DNA of 64,000 bases from CAMFLJ01 sp965279255 (GCA_965279255.1 OZ257146.1:1674001-1738000), one strand, 5' to 3'. Shown: positions 24,796-34,908, numbered from the stretch's first letter. The notes: generated by a model not told the origin, from the sequence alone. Numbers and translations: made by a program.

Positions 24796-25770
24796 TCAGG
24801 ACTGCTGCTCGAGCAGCTGGCCGTAGATCCACTTGTAGGTCTCGGACATGCCGTCGTGGAGGGAGATCGAGGGCTCCCAGCCCAGCTTCTCGAGGATCAG
24901 GGTGTTGTCGCTGTTGCGACCACGGACGCCCTGGGGCGCACCTAGGTTGTACTCGCGCTCGACCTTGGTGCCGGCGATGTTCTCGACGAGGTCGACGAGG
25001 CCGTTGATGGTCACCAGCTCGTCGCTGCCCAGGTTGATCGGCTCGGTGATGTCGGAGCCCATGATCATCTGGGTCCCCTTCACGCAGTCGTCGATGTACA
25101 TGAAGCTGCGCGACTGCTCGCCGTCGCCCCAGATCTCGATCTTCGGGTCACCGGTGATCACGGCGTTGGCGACCTTGCGGCTGATGGCGGCCGGGGCCTT
25201 CTCGCGGCCGCCGTCGTAGGTGCCGTAGGGGCCGTACACGTTGTGGTAGCGGGCCACCCGCGTGACGAGGCCGTAGTCCTCGCTGAAGTGGCGGCACATG
25301 CGCTCGCTGAAGAGCTTCTCCCAGCCGTAGCCGTCCTCGGGCATGGCGGGGTAGGCGTCGGCCTCGCGCAGCGGCACGATGTCGGGGTTCGTCTGCTTGT
25401 CGGCGGCGTAGACGCATGCCGACGACGAGAAGAAGAAGCGCTGCACGTCGTGGTCGCGGGCGGCCATCAGCAGGTGCGTGGTGGTGAGCACCGACAGCAT
25501 GCACGCGGCCTTGTTGTTCTCGATGAAGCCCATGCCGCCCATGTCGGCGGCGAGGTTGTAGATCTCGTCGACGCCGGCCGCGGAGGAGTTGGCCACCTCG
25601 AGCAACGAGAGGTCACCCACCCGGTTCTCGGCGTCCGGATGGACCTGATACCAGTTGTCGAAGGGCTTCACGTCGACAGCGCGGACGTCGAACCCCTGCT
25701 CGAGCAGTTTCGCGACGAGATGTCCGCCGATGAAACCGCCGGCACCGCCGACGAGGATCTTGGAGCTCAT
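24796..25770 (-). CDS. GDP-mannose 3,5-epimerase-like NAD-dependent epimerase
   Basis: 324 residues, extended SDR. VGGAGGFIGGHLVAKLLEQG binds NAD. VYNLAADMGGMGFIENN-like text (here IYNLAADMGGMGFIENNK) is characteristic of GDP-mannose 3,5-epimerase relatives, followed by FFFSSSACVYA and GYGWEKLFSERMCR (YxxxK active site) and RYHNVYGPYGTYDGGREKAP. Plant enzymes make GDP-L-galactose. In bacterial clusters relatives act on various GDP- or UDP-sugars, so the product here is inferred only. It probably supplies a rare nucleotide sugar to cluster A. It lies between the flippase and Wzz genes on the same strand. Confidence 0.88.
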   Translation of the reverse strand: MSSKILVGGAGGFIGGHLVAKLLEQGFDVRAVDVKPFDNWYQVHPDAENRVGDLSLLEVANSSAAGVDEIYNLAADMGGMGFIENNKAACMLSVLTTTHLLMAARDHDVQRFFFSSSACVYAADKQTNPDIVPLREADAYPAMPEDGYGWEKLFSERMCRHFSEDYGLVTRVARYHNVYGPYGTYDGGREKAPAAISRKVANAVITGDPKIEIWGDGEQSRSFMYIDDCVKGTQMIMGSDITEPINLGSDELVTINGLVDLVENIAGTKVEREYNLGAPQGVRGRNSDNTLILEKLGWEPSISLHDGMSETYKWIYGQLLEQQS

Positions 25771-25854
25771 TGCCTGGCCTCTTCCGTTGATCTCAGATGT
25801 TGGGGGGATGATGAGAATCTCGGTGATGGGGCAGCCGGACTTTAGCCGAGCCGC

Positions 25855-27258
25855 TCAATCATCCTTGTCGCGGCCCACGCGGGGCAGCTGGCTCGGATCG
25901 GTCTCGAGGGCGATGTCGGCGATGACCGAGAGCTCGGCGTCGGCGAGCTCGTCGGTGGGCTCACCCGGTCCGGTGGTGGGCTCGCGTAGGGCCTGGCGGA
26001 GCTGCCAGGTGCCCAGCACGATGATCGCCAGGCCCGAGATCGTCCAGGCCACGAGTGCACCGGTGGCGTCGTCGGTGATCCAGGCGCCGACCGCGGCACC
26101 GAGCAGCACCAGAGGGGCGACCGGCGCCGATGCCCGGGTGCCCCGTCGGGCGTTGCCCGTCGCCCGCAGGGCCACCATGGGCCCCTGGGCCGCCATGTTG
26201 GCGACTGCGTAGACGAGGAGGAACGGCAACAGGTCCGAGGCGTCGGCGGCCGCGTCGCCGAGCAGCTTGCGCAGCACCGAGTCGGGCACCAGTGCGATCA
26301 GGGCGAACCACACGAGGGTCATGCCGACGAGGGCACCGGAGAAGACCACCGCCGGCTTCAGCCCCCAGTCGCGCCCCTTCGAGAGGCGGCGCATCTCAGG
26401 CACGGCGATGATGGCGGCACCGGCCACGATGATGTTCAGCGGGCCGATCAGCAGCATCCCGGCCCGGAGCTGGCCGACGACGGCGAGCCCCGCCGTGGCG
26501 CCCAGCAGGTAGTAGCCGAACTGCACCGTGGCCCCGAGGGCCAGCCAGTCGCCGGTGTAGCGGGCGCTGTAGCGCCAGACACCCTTGACGAAGCGCAGGC
26601 CGGAGCGGAGCCCGGGGATGGCCCGCATGCGCCACATCGCCACCACGAGCCCGCAGGCGGCACCGAACACCCACAGGGCGAAGGTGACCACGGCCCCGGG
26701 GAAGCCGGCGGCGACGGTCCACACGACCATGGCGCCGCCGAACCCGACGACCCAGGCGGCGTCGTAGAGCATGGCGCCGAAGGCGTCTCGCCGGGTGATG
26801 CCGATGAAGCGGGCGACGTCCTGGAGCACGAGGAACGGCAGTCCGACCGTGAGCACCAGGAAGCAGGATCGGAGATCGCCGCTCGCCACGAAGGCGGCGA
26901 CGAGGCAGGCGAGCGAGCCGATCACCGAGACGATGAGGGCGGCGCCCCATGCCCCGTGGACCTCGGGGTAGCGCTCGCGCAGCGGCGCATCGGGGTCGAC
27001 GTCGTTGGCGTGGCGAACCGAGTAGACCTCGGAGATCAGGGCGCGCACGACACCCACACCGATCAGGTAGGTGGCGAAGGCGACCGAGAAGGCACCGAAC
27101 TCGGCCGCGGTCGACGTGCGGGCGGCGGCCAGGCCCACGCCGAAGTTGGTGAGGCTGCTGAGCGCCTGGTCGACGAAGCCCCAACCGGCATGGCGGATGG
27201 CGGCCAGGCGAGCGAACGCTCCCCCGCCGCCCGCGGTCCCGGCCTCCTCTGCGCTCAC
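25855..27258 (-). CDS. Wzx-like polysaccharide flippase
   Basis: 467 residues from the GTG at 27258. About twelve to fourteen hydrophobic segments span the protein, beginning after WGFVDQALSSLTNFGVGLAA, a pattern like the first helix of MATE/Wzx-type exporters. The C-terminal about 35 residues are polar and acidic. It would flip lipid-linked repeat units to the outer face of the membrane for polymerisation. The partner Wzy (21948) and Wzz (23366) genes are on the same strand. An in-frame ATG at 27585 is rejected because the upstream part overlaps the divergent GT4 gene and lacks family features. Confidence 0.83.
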   Translation of the reverse strand: MSAEEAGTAGGGGAFARLAAIRHAGWGFVDQALSSLTNFGVGLAAARTSTAAEFGAFSVAFATYLIGVGVVRALISEVYSVRHANDVDPDAPLRERYPEVHGAWGAALIVSVIGSLACLVAAFVASGDLRSCFLVLTVGLPFLVLQDVARFIGITRRDAFGAMLYDAAWVVGFGGAMVVWTVAAGFPGAVVTFALWVFGAACGLVVAMWRMRAIPGLRSGLRFVKGVWRYSARYTGDWLALGATVQFGYYLLGATAGLAVVGQLRAGMLLIGPLNIIVAGAAIIAVPEMRRLSKGRDWGLKPAVVFSGALVGMTLVWFALIALVPDSVLRKLLGDAAADASDLLPFLLVYAVANMAAQGPMVALRATGNARRGTRASAPVAPLVLLGAAVGAWITDDATGALVAWTISGLAIIVLGTWQLRQALREPTTGPGEPTDELADAELSVIADIALETDPSQLPRVGRDKDD

Positions 27259-27451
27259 GCGGCCCACCCCGGAGCACCGGTGAGGAGGAGGTGGCCACGC
27301 ATCTCGACAGTCCAGCACCTCCGCGCCCCCTCCCCGCGCCACGACCCGGCCGGGGCGTCGACCTCCACCCCTGAATGCGGCACTACTGTTCGGTCGGCGG
27401 CGGGACTCGACACGCAGCCACCGGCTGTAGCTCCCCGAGGAACCTGGCTGC

Positions 27452-28588
27452 ATGAAGCTCGCGCTGGCGACGACAACCGACGACCCGGACGACCCGCAGT
27501 CGTGGTCGGGCATCCCCTGGCACCTGGCTGAGGCGCTCCGTGAGGTCGAGGGCGTGGAGCTGGTGACCCTCGGGCCCCTCGGCATCCCGACGCGCTACCC
27601 GGAGGCCGTGCGCAAGGCGTGGTACACGCTCCGGCGACAGGGCTACGTGTGGTGGCGCGAGCCCCGCATCATCCGCATCTGGTCCGAGCGGATGGCCGCC
27701 AAGCTGGCGGCGGTCGACGTCGACGCCGTGATGGTGCTGGGGTCGGTGGCGTCGCGGTGCCTCCCGGCCGGGGTGCCTCACGTCGTGTTCACCGACTCCA
27801 CCTGGAACAGCAACCTCGACTACTACCCCACCATGACGGGCATCTGCGCCCGCAGCCGTCGCCTCTCCGAGGAGCTCGACCGGGAAGCGTTCGCCCGGGC
27901 CGACCACGTCGTGATCACGAGCGACTGGGCCAAGCAGGACCTCGTCGATCACTACGGGATGCGCCCCGAGCAGGTGAGCGTCGTGCCGATCGGCGCCAAC
28001 ACGGTGTGCGACCTCGACGCCGACGCCCTCGCGGCCCGGGCGGCGATGCGAACCGAGGGGCCCATGCGCCTCTTCTGGATCGGCGTCGAGTGGGAGCGCA
28101 AGGGCGGGGCGACGGCGGTCGCCGCGGCCGCGGAGCTGCACCGGCGCGGTGTGCCCGTCGAGCTCCACATGGCCGGGGTCTCCCCCGACATCGAGCCCCA
28201 GCCGTGGCTCCACCTCCACGGCTTCCTGAACTTCACCACCGACCGGGCCCGGGCCGAGGAGATCTACCTCTCCTCGTACATGCTCATGCTGCCCACCATC
28301 GCCGAGGACGCCGGCATCGTGTTCGCCGAGGCGGCCAGCTTCGCCGTGCCCAGCATCGCCCCCGGCACCGGCGGCGTGCCCACGATGGTCGAGGACGGCG
28401 TCAACGGCATCCTGCTGCGAGAAGGAGCCGACCCCGGGGAGTACGCCGACGCCCTCGAGGCGCTCTGGAACGACCCGGCCCGCTACACGGCGCTCGCCGC
28501 GTCGAGCCGGGCCCGCTACGAGCGGGAGATGACCTGGGCCCACGTCGTCGAGGTCCTGGTCGAGCGGCTGCGGGCCATCGCTCGCTGA
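27452..28588 (+). CDS. glycosyltransferase family 4 (GT-B)
   Basis: 378 residues from the ATG at 27452, with GAGGA nine bases upstream. The N-terminal acceptor domain contains VVFTDSTWNSNLDYYPTMTG and DHVVITSDWAKQDLVDHYGM. The donor domain has LFWIGVEWERKGGATAVAAA, AEDAGIVFAEAASFAVPSIA (E-x7-E region) and PGTGGVPTMVEDGVNGILL. It would add a sugar to the cluster A repeat unit. It is divergent from the flippase gene across about 190 bases and ends in a strong hairpin shared with the convergent malectin-domain gene. Confidence 0.9.
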   Translation: MKLALATTTDDPDDPQSWSGIPWHLAEALREVEGVELVTLGPLGIPTRYPEAVRKAWYTLRRQGYVWWREPRIIRIWSERMAAKLAAVDVDAVMVLGSVASRCLPAGVPHVVFTDSTWNSNLDYYPTMTGICARSRRLSEELDREAFARADHVVITSDWAKQDLVDHYGMRPEQVSVVPIGANTVCDLDADALAARAAMRTEGPMRLFWIGVEWERKGGATAVAAAAELHRRGVPVELHMAGVSPDIEPQPWLHLHGFLNFTTDRARAEEIYLSSYMLMLPTIAEDAGIVFAEAASFAVPSIAPGTGGVPTMVEDGVNGILLREGADPGEYADALEALWNDPARYTALAASSRARYEREMTWAHVVEVLVERLRAIAR

Positions 28589-28598
28589 TCCACGCGCC

Positions 28599-28627
28599 GG
28601 TGCCCACCGCCGTTGGCGGTGGGCACC
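28599..28627. terminator. perfect 13-bp hairpin between convergent genes
   Basis: GGTGCCCACCGCC and GGCGGTGGGCACC pair perfectly around GTT, 10 bases after the GT4 stop and 43 bases from the end of the convergent giant gene. It should terminate transcription in both directions. Confidence 0.85.
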
Positions 28628-28669
28628 TGGTCTCGGACCGGACCGGGAGGGCGACGCCTCCCGGTGCGC

Positions 28670-31600
28670 CTACTGCTTGTCGCCGGACGGCAGGGTGGCC
28701 ACGATCGGGGCGGTGGTCGTCGTGGTGGACGACGGCACGGGGCCGGGATCGGAGCTCGCCGGGCCGAGCGCCAGCGGGGCGTTGATCGAGCCGGCCACCG
28801 GGAGCACCTGGAGGAAGTCCCACGATGCGGTGAGCGGCGTCGCCGCCCCGCCCGAGGTGGCGATGAGACCGGCCGCCATGCCCTGGTTGAACCAGCCCGC
28901 CGGCACCGCGAAGGGCGTGCCCAGGTCGGTCTTGGGGCCCGTCACGTTGTTGGCTCGGACCGCGTAGGCGGCCTGGGCCAGCTTGGTGACCGGATCGACC
29001 TTGATGAAGATGTCGATCCGCTGCGGGCCGGGCATCGCCAACGGCGCGGTCGCCAGGGTGGTGGCCACCCCGTTGATCTCCTGCACCAGCTCCATCTGAC
29101 CGCCGTTGGCCCCGGAGGCGACGATCTTCATGTAGTTGTCCTGGTCGCCCTTGCCGAGCTGCAGGCCCCACGACTGACCGGCCAGCGGGGGCTGGGAGCC
29201 GTACGGGTTGGGCAGCGAGGTGGCGGCCTCGAAGGTGCCGGTGCTCGCCGGCCTGGGGTCGAAGCCGACCTGGAGGCCGTACATCTGGGTGTTCGCAGCC
29301 CCGAGGGCGGTGCCGCTCGGGGTGGCGTCGACGGTGACCACGCCGGCAGCGCCGATGATGGTCATGTTCGTCTCGTCGTAGGTGCTCAACCAGTCGGTCG
29401 TGCCGTTGATCATCGAGCCGGTGAGCCCGAGGTTCAGGATCCCCGAGTTCTGCGGGGTGTCACTGTTCCAGGGGAAGTTCAGCCCGACGGCCGTGGTGAG
29501 CCCGTTGTCCGGGTCGACGGCGAACGGGTCGGTGACGTCGGGGTTGCCGTCGTTGTCGTCGTCGGTGTCCAGCTTGTTGGAGACGTGGTCACCGTCGAAG
29601 TCGGCGGGCAGGTCGGCACCGGAGCACGGGTTCGTGCCGTTGAGGATCTCGTCGGCGTTGGTGAAGCCGTCATGGTCCTCGTCGAGCAGGGCGCTGTTGG
29701 CGCCGGTGCAGGCGGGCGGCGTGCCGTCGAAGTCGGTCGGCTCGAACATGTAGATGCTGTTCGTGCCGTAGTCGGCGACGGTCATCGAGCCCGGGAAGGG
29801 ATCGGTGGCCTTGCCCGTGATGATGTCGAGCACGTAGGCGCCGATGTTCTGGGCCAGCGTGGAGGACTTGCCCGCCGAGCCGTCGGCGTTGAGCTCGACC
29901 AGGTGGATCTGGTTGTCCCAGCCGGCGACGAGCAGGTCGCCGTTCATGGCGCCGCCGAAGTTGTTGGTCTGGTACTGGTCGATGCCGTTCGACGACGTGG
30001 TGAAGTGGGCGAGGGCCGGGCGCTCGGCCATGGTCCAGAAGTCGCACTCACGGGCGTCGGCCACGCTCACCGGCGACTGCGGGTTGCTGGCGTTGAACGT
30101 GTTGGCCATGTTGCCGCGGGTGGGGTTCGGATGACCGAAGTACTGGCCCGGCCCGGTGATCTGGTAGAGGCCGTCCTGGTAGGTCGGACCGCTGTTGTCG
30201 ATGGCGTTGGTGCAGGTGCCCTGCGGGCCCTCGTTGGCCGGGGCACCGCCCCAGCTGGCGTTGCCGCCGTTGTCGGCGGTGTAGAGGCCCTTCGACGTGT
30301 AGACCGAGTCGTAGGCGTTGCGGAGGCCGCTGGCGTAGATCTGCACCGGACCGCCCGGCACCAGCTTCGCCTGGTTCTTGCCGCTGTTGCCGCCGAACGG
30401 GTCGTTGAGGTCGTTGACGCCGGGACGGTCCTCGTCGTCGAGGGTCGGCAGGTTGTAGATGCCGGGCAGGGCCTCGACCGCCGCGATGTCGACGTCGAGG
30501 ATCGCCGCCGACAGGGCGTACTCGGGCACGTCCTTGAAGTTGTCGGACGGTGCCCCGTGGTTGGTCTGGCCGCCCGACATCAGCAGCAGGTGCCCTGTGG
30601 TCGGGTCCTTCACGACGCCCTCGACGCTATGCTGCTCCTTCGAGCGGGGGAAGCCGGCGATCAGGTCACGCTTCACCCAGCTGCTGCCGTCCCAGCGCAG
30701 GCTGCTGAGGATGCCCGAGTTGGTGTCCATGGCCGCTTCGGTCGTCTGCGGCGAACCGATGCGGGGGTCGGACGAGACGAGGTAGATGATCGGGTTCTGG
30801 GCCGTCCCCACCACCTCGAGGCCGGTCACGAGCCGTCCGGTCTGGGCGGGGTTGGGCTGACCGTTGTCGTCGTGGTTGGGGATGTCCCGGATCGACGTGA
30901 TGGTGTCGACCGCGGTGGCCGAGTAGTCGTTCGGGCCGTTGCGGACGATGGTGGCCACCTGGACGGTGCCGTCGAGGCGGGCGATGTAGAGACGCCCGTC
31001 AGGGCCCCACTTGATGGACGTGGGCGAAGAGGTTCCGGTGATGCCGGAGATGGTGCTCTTGCCGAAGTTGATGCCGCTCCCGCTCGGGGGATAGACGCCA
31101 CTGCCCGTGATCGGGATCTCGATCGGGCTGTTGACGCCAGTGGTGGTGACCTCGAGGGAGACGTTGTCGATGCCCGCCGTGGTGGGCTGGTGGGTCACGT
31201 CGATGGTGGTGCTGGCCCCGGGGGCGAGGACCACGGGGTTGCCCTGGTCGTAGTTCTCGGAGAACTCCTCGGCCCACGGGCCGGTGATGGCCGCGTTGGT
31301 GATCGTCACCGCGCCCGAGCCCGGCGCGCCCTGGTTGGTGAGGGTGACCGTGCGGGACTGGGTCTGGCCGATGGTGGTGTTGCCGAAGGCGATGCTGACC
31401 GGGCTGGCGCCGACGGTGGTCGGTGCCACGACCGGCGGGATCACGACCTCGATGGCCTTGAGGGCCGCCACGTCGACGACCGAGGCGATCGACACCTCGA
31501 TGTCGGGCTGGGCGTCGCCGGCCTCGGCGACGGCCGTGACGTTGACCGAGCGCATGATGCCCTTGTTGGCGGCACCGGCCTCGGAGAACTGGTCGAAGTT

Positions 31601-34600
31601 GTCGAGCGCCAGGTTGCCCTCGACCGAGACGTCCATGACGCGGGCGCCGACCGAGGACTGGGCCGGCGAGGTCTCGGCGAAGTACAGCCGGACCTGGAAG
31701 TTGCCCGCACCGGTCGGGAAGCGCCACTGCTCGTTGGCCCCGTCGTAGCGCTCGTCACGGAAGATCGAGGCCGGGGTGCCGGCGGGGATCGACGGATCGC
31801 TGATGTCGACGGTCTGCCCGCTGTCGTAGGCGTTGCCGTTGAGGGCGTAGGGCGACGGGGACCCCTGGGTGTCACCCGTCCAGGTGGGCGAGCCGCTGAC
31901 GGCGGGTCCGCCGGCGTTCACCCGGAACAACACCGTGCTGCCGTCGCCGCTCGGCGCGGTGCCGGTGAGCGGGATGCTGACGGTGGGGTTGCTGCCCGTG
32001 TGGGCGAGGTTCAGCGAGGCGCTCTTGGACCCGGACGTGGTCGGTGAGAAGTCGACGGAGAGGTTCGTCGACTGACCGACGGCCAGCGTGACCGGACCGG
32101 CGAAGGTCACGGCGAACTGGTTGGCGTCGGCACCGGTGATGGTGGCACCGGTGAGGTCGAGCGAGCCGGCACCGTTGGCCCCGGTGTTGGTGACCGTGAC
32201 GGTGCGGTTGGTGGTGTCACCGATCGAGGTGGTGCCGAACGAGACCGGGTTCGGGCTGGCCCCGAGGGTGGGTTCGATCGTGCCGGAGCCCGAGGTGCTG
32301 AGGATCTCGATGCCCTGCACCAACGGGTTCTCGACACCGTGGACCCAGGTCAGGTCGAGCGAGGAGTCGGCGGTGACGGTGAAGGTGCGGGCGATGCCCT
32401 TGAAGGCACCGCCGGCGGCCTGGCCGACGTCGAGGTTGTCGACGACGGTCTGGCCCTCGGCCTGCACGTCGAACACCCGGGAGCCGGGAGTGGCGAGCGG
32501 CGCGTAGTTCTCGGCGAAGTAGAGGCGGACCTCGTAGTCACCGGGGGTCACCGGGAACGACCAGCTCATCTCGCTGCCACCGGAGACGTCGTAGCGCTGG
32601 TCCTGGAAGATGGCGGCCGGGGTGCCGGCCGGGACCGACGGGTCGGTGATGGTCACCGGGGTCGGGTCGTCGAAGAAGTTGGTGACGCCGTTGACGTAGG
32701 GCGACGGGTTGTTGAACTGGTCGGCAGACCACACGGGGGTGCCGGCGACCTGGGGTCCACCGACGTTGACCCGGAAGAGCACCTCACCCGGGGTCGATCC
32801 CGTCGTGGCGGTGCCCGAGAGCGGGACCGTGGCCGCGCCACCGGGCCCGTCGTTGGCGATGGCGAGGCTGGCGGACTTGGCGCCGGTCGTGCTCGGGGAG
32901 AACGAGACGTCGAAGGTGGTCGACGCCCCGGGGGCGAGGACTACCGGGCTGGCGTCGTTGAAGGTGTCGGAGAACGACGCTGCGTCGGAGCCGGTGATCG
33001 AGGTGCCGCTGACGGTGAGCGACTTGGAGCCCGATGCCGCGGTGTTGGTGACGGTGACCGTCTCGGTCGTGGTGGCACCGGTGTCGGTGTCGGCGAAGCT
33101 CACCGAGGTCGGCGCGACCGTCAGCTGTGCCGGCGCCTGGGCAGCGATGATCTCGATGGCGGAGACCATCGGGTTGCCACTGGCGCCTCGGACGAAGTCG
33201 AGGTCGAGGCTGTCGTCGGCGGTGACCTGGAACGACCGGACGATTCCCTTGTTCAGGGCGAGCGCTGTGGCGTAGACATCGACGTCGTCCAACGCGGTCT
33301 GCCCCTCCGCGTTGACGTCGAAGACCCGCTTGCCTACTGCGTTGTTCGTCGACAGCGGCTCGGCGAAGTAGAGGCGAACGGTGTACGAGCCCGGGATCGT
33401 CGGGAACGACCACTTCATGTCGGGCGCACCCACCTGGGCGTAGCGCTGCGTACGGAACAGCACCGAGGGCGTGCCCACCGGAACCGACGGATCCGACGCG
33501 TCCATCGTCGTGACGCTGCTCGTGTAAGTGGTTCCGGGCACGACGCCGTAGGGCGAGGAAGCCGCTCGGGTGTCGACGGCCCACGGAGGCGACCCGGTCT
33601 GGCTGCCACCGCCAGCGTTCACGCGGTACAGCACGGCGTTCGAGGAGAAGGTGCCGGCGACCGTCACCGCGATGGGGACGACCAGCGGTTGGTTTGCTCC
33701 GTCGTGGGCGATGGTGACGCTCGCTGAGAGCGGCCCCGCCGCGGCTCCCTGCGCGTCGACCTGGAGATCCACCGTGGCGCTGGCGCCGACGGCAAGGGTG
33801 GTCGGACCGCCGACGAGCGTGGCCTGCACGCGAGTTGCATCCGTGCCCGACACGCTGAGGCCCGAGACCGCGATGGAGGCCGCTCCGGGGGCGCCGGCGT
33901 TGGTCACGGTGAACGAGCGAGTCGCCTGGGTGCCCGAGCTCAGCGTCACCGCGACCGGCGACGCCGAGGACGCGAGGGTGGGCGGCGGCGGCGTCGCCTC
34001 GAGGATCTCGATGGCCGAGACCATCGGGTTCCCCTTGACCCGCAGGAAGGTCAGATCGAGAGGGCCGTCGGTGGCGATGTCGAACGACCGCATGATCCCC
34101 TTGTTCAACGCCCCCGCAGCGGCGTAGACGTCGAGGTCGTTGAGCATGACCTTGCCCTCGGCCTGCACGTCGAAGATGCGCTTGCCGGGGGCCGCCATGG
34201 TCACGAGCGGCTCCGCGAAGTAGAGGCGGACGGTGTAATAGCCGGGTGCCGTGGGGAAGGACCATGCCATGTCCGAACCGCCGGTCTTGTCGTAACGCTG
34301 GGTGCGGAACAGCACCGACGGTGTGCCGGCGGGGATCGACGGATCCGACGCGTCCATCGTGGTCACCGAGCTCGTGTAGGTCGTGCCGTCAGTGGCGAGG
34401 TACGACGACGGCGCACTCCTGGTGTCGCGCGTCCACGTCGGCGTCCCGCCCTGCTGGCCGCCGCCCACGTTGACCCGGTAGAGCACGTCACCAGACGCCG
34501 CGCTCGCTGGGCTGGGGGCTACGGCCCCGATGATCACTAGTCCCGCGAGGAGCGCCGTCACGGTCGCCAGCACGGCGACCTTGCTCGACAGCGTTGACCG

Positions 34601-34612
34601 GAGGTTCCGCAT
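28670..34612 (-). CDS. giant secreted protein: four malectin-like domains, beta-propeller, TSP3-like repeats
   Basis: 1,980 residues from the ATG at 34612, which has GGAAG upstream. Residues 1-38 form a signal peptide ending SPASA. Four malectin-like domains begin near residues 43, 327, 609 and 894, each opening with a form of LYRVNVGG/LFRVNAGG and containing VRLYFAE. Each is followed by a choice-of-anchor-type Ig domain with SFGTTSIGDTTNRTVTVTN-like text. A sugar-dehydrogenase-like beta-propeller (about 1177-1640) opens PTSIKWGPDGRLYIARLDGT. An Asp-rich, probably calcium-binding region (about 1650-1700, DFDGDHVSNKLDTDDDNDG), a lectin-like domain (about 1710-1935) and a Thr-rich tail follow. 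There is no LPxTG signal or C-terminal TM segment, so it is probably released or glycan-bound. Enzyme activity of the propeller is unproven. Confidence 0.85.
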   Translation of the reverse strand: MRNLRSTLSSKVAVLATVTALLAGLVIIGAVAPSPASAASGDVLYRVNVGGGQQGGTPTWTRDTRSAPSSYLATDGTTYTSSVTTMDASDPSIPAGTPSVLFRTQRYDKTGGSDMAWSFPTAPGYYTVRLYFAEPLVTMAAPGKRIFDVQAEGKVMLNDLDVYAAAGALNKGIMRSFDIATDGPLDLTFLRVKGNPMVSAIEILEATPPPPTLASSASPVAVTLSSGTQATRSFTVTNAGAPGAASIAVSGLSVSGTDATRVQATLVGGPTTLAVGASATVDLQVDAQGAAAGPLSASVTIAHDGANQPLVVPIAVTVAGTFSSNAVLYRVNAGGGSQTGSPPWAVDTRAASSPYGVVPGTTYTSSVTTMDASDPSVPVGTPSVLFRTQRYAQVGAPDMKWSFPTIPGSYTVRLYFAEPLSTNNAVGKRVFDVNAEGQTALDDVDVYATALALNKGIVRSFQVTADDSLDLDFVRGASGNPMVSAIEIIAAQAPAQLTVAPTSVSFADTDTGATTTETVTVTNTAASGSKSLTVSGTSITGSDAASFSDTFNDASPVVLAPGASTTFDVSFSPSTTGAKSASLAIANDGPGGAATVPLSGTATTGSTPGEVLFRVNVGGPQVAGTPVWSADQFNNPSPYVNGVTNFFDDPTPVTITDPSVPAGTPAAIFQDQRYDVSGGSEMSWSFPVTPGDYEVRLYFAENYAPLATPGSRVFDVQAEGQTVVDNLDVGQAAGGAFKGIARTFTVTADSSLDLTWVHGVENPLVQGIEILSTSGSGTIEPTLGASPNPVSFGTTSIGDTTNRTVTVTNTGANGAGSLDLTGATITGADANQFAVTFAGPVTLAVGQSTNLSVDFSPTTSGSKSASLNLAHTGSNPTVSIPLTGTAPSGDGSTVLFRVNAGGPAVSGSPTWTGDTQGSPSPYALNGNAYDSGQTVDISDPSIPAGTPASIFRDERYDGANEQWRFPTGAGNFQVRLYFAETSPAQSSVGARVMDVSVEGNLALDNFDQFSEAGAANKGIMRSVNVTAVAEAGDAQPDIEVSIASVVDVAALKAIEVVIPPVVAPTTVGASPVSIAFGNTTIGQTQSRTVTLTNQGAPGSGAVTITNAAITGPWAEEFSENYDQGNPVVLAPGASTTIDVTHQPTTAGIDNVSLEVTTTGVNSPIEIPITGSGVYPPSGSGINFGKSTISGITGTSSPTSIKWGPDGRLYIARLDGTVQVATIVRNGPNDYSATAVDTITSIRDIPNHDDNGQPNPAQTGRLVTGLEVVGTAQNPIIYLVSSDPRIGSPQTTEAAMDTNSGILSSLRWDGSSWVKRDLIAGFPRSKEQHSVEGVVKDPTTGHLLLMSGGQTNHGAPSDNFKDVPEYALSAAILDVDIAAVEALPGIYNLPTLDDEDRPGVNDLNDPFGGNSGKNQAKLVPGGPVQIYASGLRNAYDSVYTSKGLYTADNGGNASWGGAPANEGPQGTCTNAIDNSGPTYQDGLYQITGPGQYFGHPNPTRGNMANTFNASNPQSPVSVADARECDFWTMAERPALAHFTTSSNGIDQYQTNNFGGAMNGDLLVAGWDNQIHLVELNADGSAGKSSTLAQNIGAYVLDIITGKATDPFPGSMTVADYGTNSIYMFEPTDFDGTPPACTGANSALLDEDHDGFTNADEILNGTNPCSGADLPADFDGDHVSNKLDTDDDNDGNPDVTDPFAVDPDNGLTTAVGLNFPWNSDTPQNSGILNLGLTGSMINGTTDWLSTYDETNMTIIGAAGVVTVDATPSGTALGAANTQMYGLQVGFDPRPASTGTFEAATSLPNPYGSQPPLAGQSWGLQLGKGDQDNYMKIVASGANGGQMELVQEINGVATTLATAPLAMPGPQRIDIFIKVDPVTKLAQAAYAVRANNVTGPKTDLGTPFAVPAGWFNQGMAAGLIATSGGAATPLTASWDFLQVLPVAGSINAPLALGPASSDPGPVPSSTTTTTAPIVATLPSGDKQ

Positions 34613-34667
34613 GTGTCCCAGCTTCCGTCGATCCAGAGCGGAGACGCCGACCCCTCCGCCGTCGGCA

Positions 34668-34696
34668 ATTGTGCACTCTGAGTGGTCACTCTGCAA
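34668..34696 (-). promoter_or_regulatory. candidate promoter of the giant secreted-protein gene with repeats in the spacer
   Basis: On the minus strand TTGCAG (34691-34696) and CACAAT (34668-34673) are 17 bases apart and would start transcription about 50 bases before the ATG. The spacer contains GAGTG and CACTC blocks (CACTC-T-GAGTG-GT-CACTC read on the plus strand), a possible regulator site. The hexamer matches are only moderate. Confidence 0.4.
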
Positions 34697-34893
34697 TCCG
34701 CCCTTGCGGAAGCCGCCTCGGGTCACGGCGTGCGGAGAGGGCTAATCCCAGGCCAGCATGGCCATTGAGTCCCGGCACATGCGGCGGCGTTAGGGCGACC
34801 CTCCGCGGTCACATATCCCCTGAGGACCGGTCCGCTGAGCCTGAGAGCCGCATGACCATCTCGCATCCGTGGTAGCGACGCAGCGGAAGACCT

Positions 34894-34908
34894 CACCCTG
34901 GCAGGGTG
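34894..34908. promoter_or_regulatory. 15-base perfect palindrome
   Basis: CACCCTG-G-CAGGGTG is an exact palindrome in the middle of the divergent region, about 55 bases before the -10 of the polymerase-like gene. It is a plausible operator. No regulator gene lies nearby. Confidence 0.45.

Noticed and set aside
28613..32047. Open frame of more than 1,100 codons on the plus strand
   Set aside because: It is antisense to the giant malectin-domain gene and consists of Gly/Arg/Val/Asp-rich text without any family motif, as expected from a GC-rich third-position shadow.
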